DNA from: a virus
DNA: 32,141 nt
Reading direction: 5' to 3' (one strand)
IMG/VR virus record: IMGVR_UViG_3300029309_000183
Location: 1-32,141 of that record
The notes beneath the pieces are model-generated. The model made no database searches. It had not been told where the DNA came from and worked only from the letters and a program-made list of their open reading frames with translations. A program made the translations under genes and the position numbers. This document shows positions 30,037 through 32,141 of the stretch, in pieces (position 1 is the first letter of the stretch; each line of letters begins with the position of its first letter).

Positions 30037-32141
30037 TTATGTTGGTACTGATGTTGATTTAGCTAAAACGCTCATTGAATATGATACGGCATTATTTTCA
30101 GAATACGGACTGTTGCCTGTTCTGTTTGTGCCTGATGACATACCTGAAGATGTTCCACTTCCTGTGGCTCCTACTCCGTCAACTAAATCTGCTTGTGTCA
30201 TATTTGCTGAAGTTCCGTTGTTAGTTCCTATCTCATCCAATACAGTCCAGTTTGTGCCATCAAATGATGAATTTACACTTCCTAACCTCCACCAAGATAC
30301 TGGTGTTACTTCAAAAGTGTTTAAGTCAAAAGGTTTGCCTTCATTGTAAAGTGTTTTTACTTGCGTTGCTGATAATGCTGAATTATAAATTGATAGATTA
30401 CTCATTTCACCTTCAAACTCATATGTATTCAATTTTCCAATAACTAAATCACCACCACCAGACGGGATTGAAGCAGGAATAGAACCTACTGAATTGAAAG
30501 CAACATAATTACCATCAGCATATACTTTTAATCTATCTGCATCAGTCGCACCACTTCCGTCATAAACAATTGCAAGATGCAACCATTTTTCTTGTCCAAG
30601 TGTTCCGAATTTATTTAATGACCACGTACCTGCAATGTTACTAAATGAACTACCTATATTTACATAAAATTGACCTCCACTTCCCGCCCAAAAATAAGCT
30701 CCAAAATTATCAGAACTACTTAAATCAGAAATACCACCTCTTTGGTCTAATGATGCGGGATTAATCCAAACAGAATACGTTAAATTTGTATAGTTATCAA
30801 CGTTTAAATTAGTACTAATAAAATCATCTGTTCCATCAAATGAAAGTGAAAAAGGGTCATAGGATTGGTTAATTATAAGGTCGGATTGCACAAGGTTTGA
30901 AGCAGTCATACCTGAAGATGTGCCAGTGTTTGAGTTACTTGATGCGTCAGGGATACTCCAATTAGAGCCATCAAAGGTTGCTGATGCGTCTAATTCCCAC
31001 CATCCTTGTAAGTTGCTCCAAGAAGCAATATTTGGCGGTGTTCCGTAGTTATATAAAGATTCAACTGATTCTGTTCCTGTTGCTGGTAATGCTGTGTTAA
31101 ACACTGAAACATTTGACATTTTGCCATTAATTGAATTTGAACCAACTCCATCAGCTTCAGAAATTAATGTATCTAAAATAGTATCATTTGTTGTTCCAAC
31201 ACCTGTTAAGGTTTCATTGAAACTTCCGTTTAAATATAAACTTACAGAATCTCCATTTCTTGTAAACGCTATATGAATCCAAGTGTTTGTATTAGTTAAT
31301 ATATTTCTTGCGTCTGTATTATCAAACTTCAAAGCTACCTGTGGATTACCTATTGAATAAGTTGTAAAATTAACTACACTTGAAAATCCTGTTGATATAA
31401 ATACAAGGTAATCAAATTGATTTGTGCTTGAACCTATTGGAATTTGCGTTGTATCTTGGGTTTCATTATAATACCAGAAAGAAACAGTGTTTGTAGTACC
31501 TAAATTAATTGATGGTAGATTTATTACTGGGCCTAAAGAACCATCACTTTGAAATACATAATCTTTTTCTGCTGAATTTGGTGTTAAAAACTCCCCGTTA
31601 AATCCAGCATTTCCAAGTGGGTAATATGCCACAGGTTTTCTTCCATTTGTTATTGCCATAGGGTTGCCAATAGCTGAGCCAGTACCATACAGTTGAGTTA
31701 CTTGTGAAGATGAAAGCGAGTAATCAAATATTGAAACCTCTGTGATTTTGCCATCCCACTCAAAACCAGATAAAGTTGAATTTTTTCCAATGGTAGTGTT
31801 ATTACTTGTATAATTTATTGTTCCAGTTTTACTTGCACTACTTGCTTCTACACCATCTACATATAACTTCATAGTAGTTCCATCCCAAGTAGCGCAAACG
31901 TGAAACCATTGATTTAGTGTAGGTAAGGTTGTAGATATAGTTGACCAGCTACCTGTTTTTATACCAAATTGCAAAACACCACCAAAAACAAAAATACCAT
32001 AATCAACACTTGCTCCTCTACCAATTACACTTCCATTAGATGTATCTGTTTTATATGCCCAAGCTGAAATACTTAAAGCAGTTGTAGAAGGTTTTAGGTT
32101 ACCAACATCTACAAATTGTGAAGTTCCATCAAAATCCAAAG
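30037..32141 (-). CDS. Three-domain LamG adhesin / tail fibre, main part (start lies at 1-87)
   Basis: About 699 codons, running off the window end and continuing at 87-1. Three LamG jelly-roll domains are seen: one near SLDFDGTSQFVDVG to KITEVSIFDYSLS, one near INLPSINLGTTNTVSFWYYN, and one near FSLSFDGTDDFISTNLNV to EMSNLSIYNSALSA. Linkers contain repeated Trp/Asp-rich units (ATFDGSNWSIPDASS and SSFDGTNWTVLDEIG), a sign of internal duplication. The C-terminus is Ser/Gly/Thr-rich. Proteins of this type in Bacteroidota phages are presumed glycan-binding fibres. With the fragment at 1-87 it totals 727 residues. Chaperone or cleavage signals were not found. Confidence 0.8.
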   Translation of the reverse strand, partial: LDFDGTSQFVDVGNLKPSTTALSISAWAYKTDTSNGSVIGRGASVDYGIFVFGGVLQFGIKTGSWSTISTTLPTLNQWFHVCATWDGTTMKLYVDGVEASSASKTGTINYTSNNTTIGKNSTLSGFEWDGKITEVSIFDYSLSSSQVTQLYGTGSAIGNPMAITNGRKPVAYYPLGNAGFNGEFLTPNSAEKDYVFQSDGSLGPVINLPSINLGTTNTVSFWYYNETQDTTQIPIGSSTNQFDYLVFISTGFSSVVNFTTYSIGNPQVALKFDNTDARNILTNTNTWIHIAFTRNGDSVSLYLNGSFNETLTGVGTTNDTILDTLISEADGVGSNSINGKMSNVSVFNTALPATGTESVESLYNYGTPPNIASWSNLQGWWELDASATFDGSNWSIPDASSNSNTGTSSGMTASNLVQSDLIINQSYDPFSLSFDGTDDFISTNLNVDNYTNLTYSVWINPASLDQRGGISDLSSSDNFGAYFWAGSGGQFYVNIGSSFSNIAGTWSLNKFGTLGQEKWLHLAIVYDGSGATDADRLKVYADGNYVAFNSVGSIPASIPSGGGDLVIGKLNTYEFEGEMSNLSIYNSALSATQVKTLYNEGKPFDLNTFEVTPVSWWRLGSVNSSFDGTNWTVLDEIGTNNGTSANMTQADLVDGVGATGSGTSSGMSSGTNRTGNSPYSENNAVSYSMSVLAKSTSVPT

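Noticed and set aside
29897-30349. 150-codon open frame on the plus strand
   Set aside because: It runs antisense through the end of the LamG gene and the 80-residue gene, and its protein is hydrophobic low-complexity; a shadow of the minus-strand genes.
1-32141. tRNA genes and an integration module
   Set aside because: No cloverleaf with a CCA-type end or anticodon arm was noticed, and no integrase, recombinase of the tyrosine or serine class, or repressor was recognised. A covariance-model scan would be needed to exclude a tRNA completely.

Overview
The window looks like an essentially complete, circularly mapping genome of a tailed, probably siphovirus-like, phage of the Bacteroidota, most likely of a Flavobacteriia host. 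Every gene I accept lies on the minus strand, so transcription runs from high to low coordinates. DNA is AT-rich, starts are preceded by A/T-rich sequence rather than Shine-Dalgarno motifs, and the proteins belong to types typical of Bacteroidota phages (LamG adhesins, XkdF-like protease, DUF1376-like replication protein). The two window ends share an 8-base overlap. Joining them on it fuses the 29-codon fragment at 1-87 in frame with the LamG gene at 30037-32141, giving a 727-residue protein and a circle of about 32,133 bp. No integrase or repressor was recognised.

Layout in the direction of transcription: (1) 32141-29349, adhesin tail and small genes; (2) 29356-28317, candidate lysis genes (a protein with an L,D-transpeptidase-like His...SxGC motif and a holin-like protein); (3) 28311-18596, early and middle genes: metallophosphoesterase, small proteins, a recombination set (annealing-like protein, YqaJ/lambda-Exo-like nuclease, SSB-like protein), an ABC-ATPase/GNAT fusion with an AT-rich partner gene, replication initiator-like protein and RecA-fold helicase, a resolvase-like nuclease and a sigma-like protein; (4) 18618-16475, packaging (small and large terminase) and one small gene; (5) two tandem terminators, a shared 18-base element, then the tail module 16304-8035 (chaperone with a probable -1 frameshift, tail completion-like protein, two large tail proteins, tape measure); (6) the head module 8024-1094 (protease, scaffold, capsid, two structural genes, portal, connector, neck protein); (7) 1088-111 plus the junction gene, two LamG adhesins.

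The signals most worth following are: the ABC-ATPase/GNAT fusion, whose GNAT half resembles phage Mom-like DNA modification enzymes; a -1 frameshift at a T9 run in the tail chaperone; and a near-identical 26-base iteron-bearing sequence found both inside the initiator-like gene and in the gap after the large terminase gene, which looks like a duplicated replication (or packaging) recognition element. An exact 18-base element stands before the tail and head transcription units. The structural order (terminase, tail, tape measure, protease, capsid, portal) differs from the usual siphovirus order.
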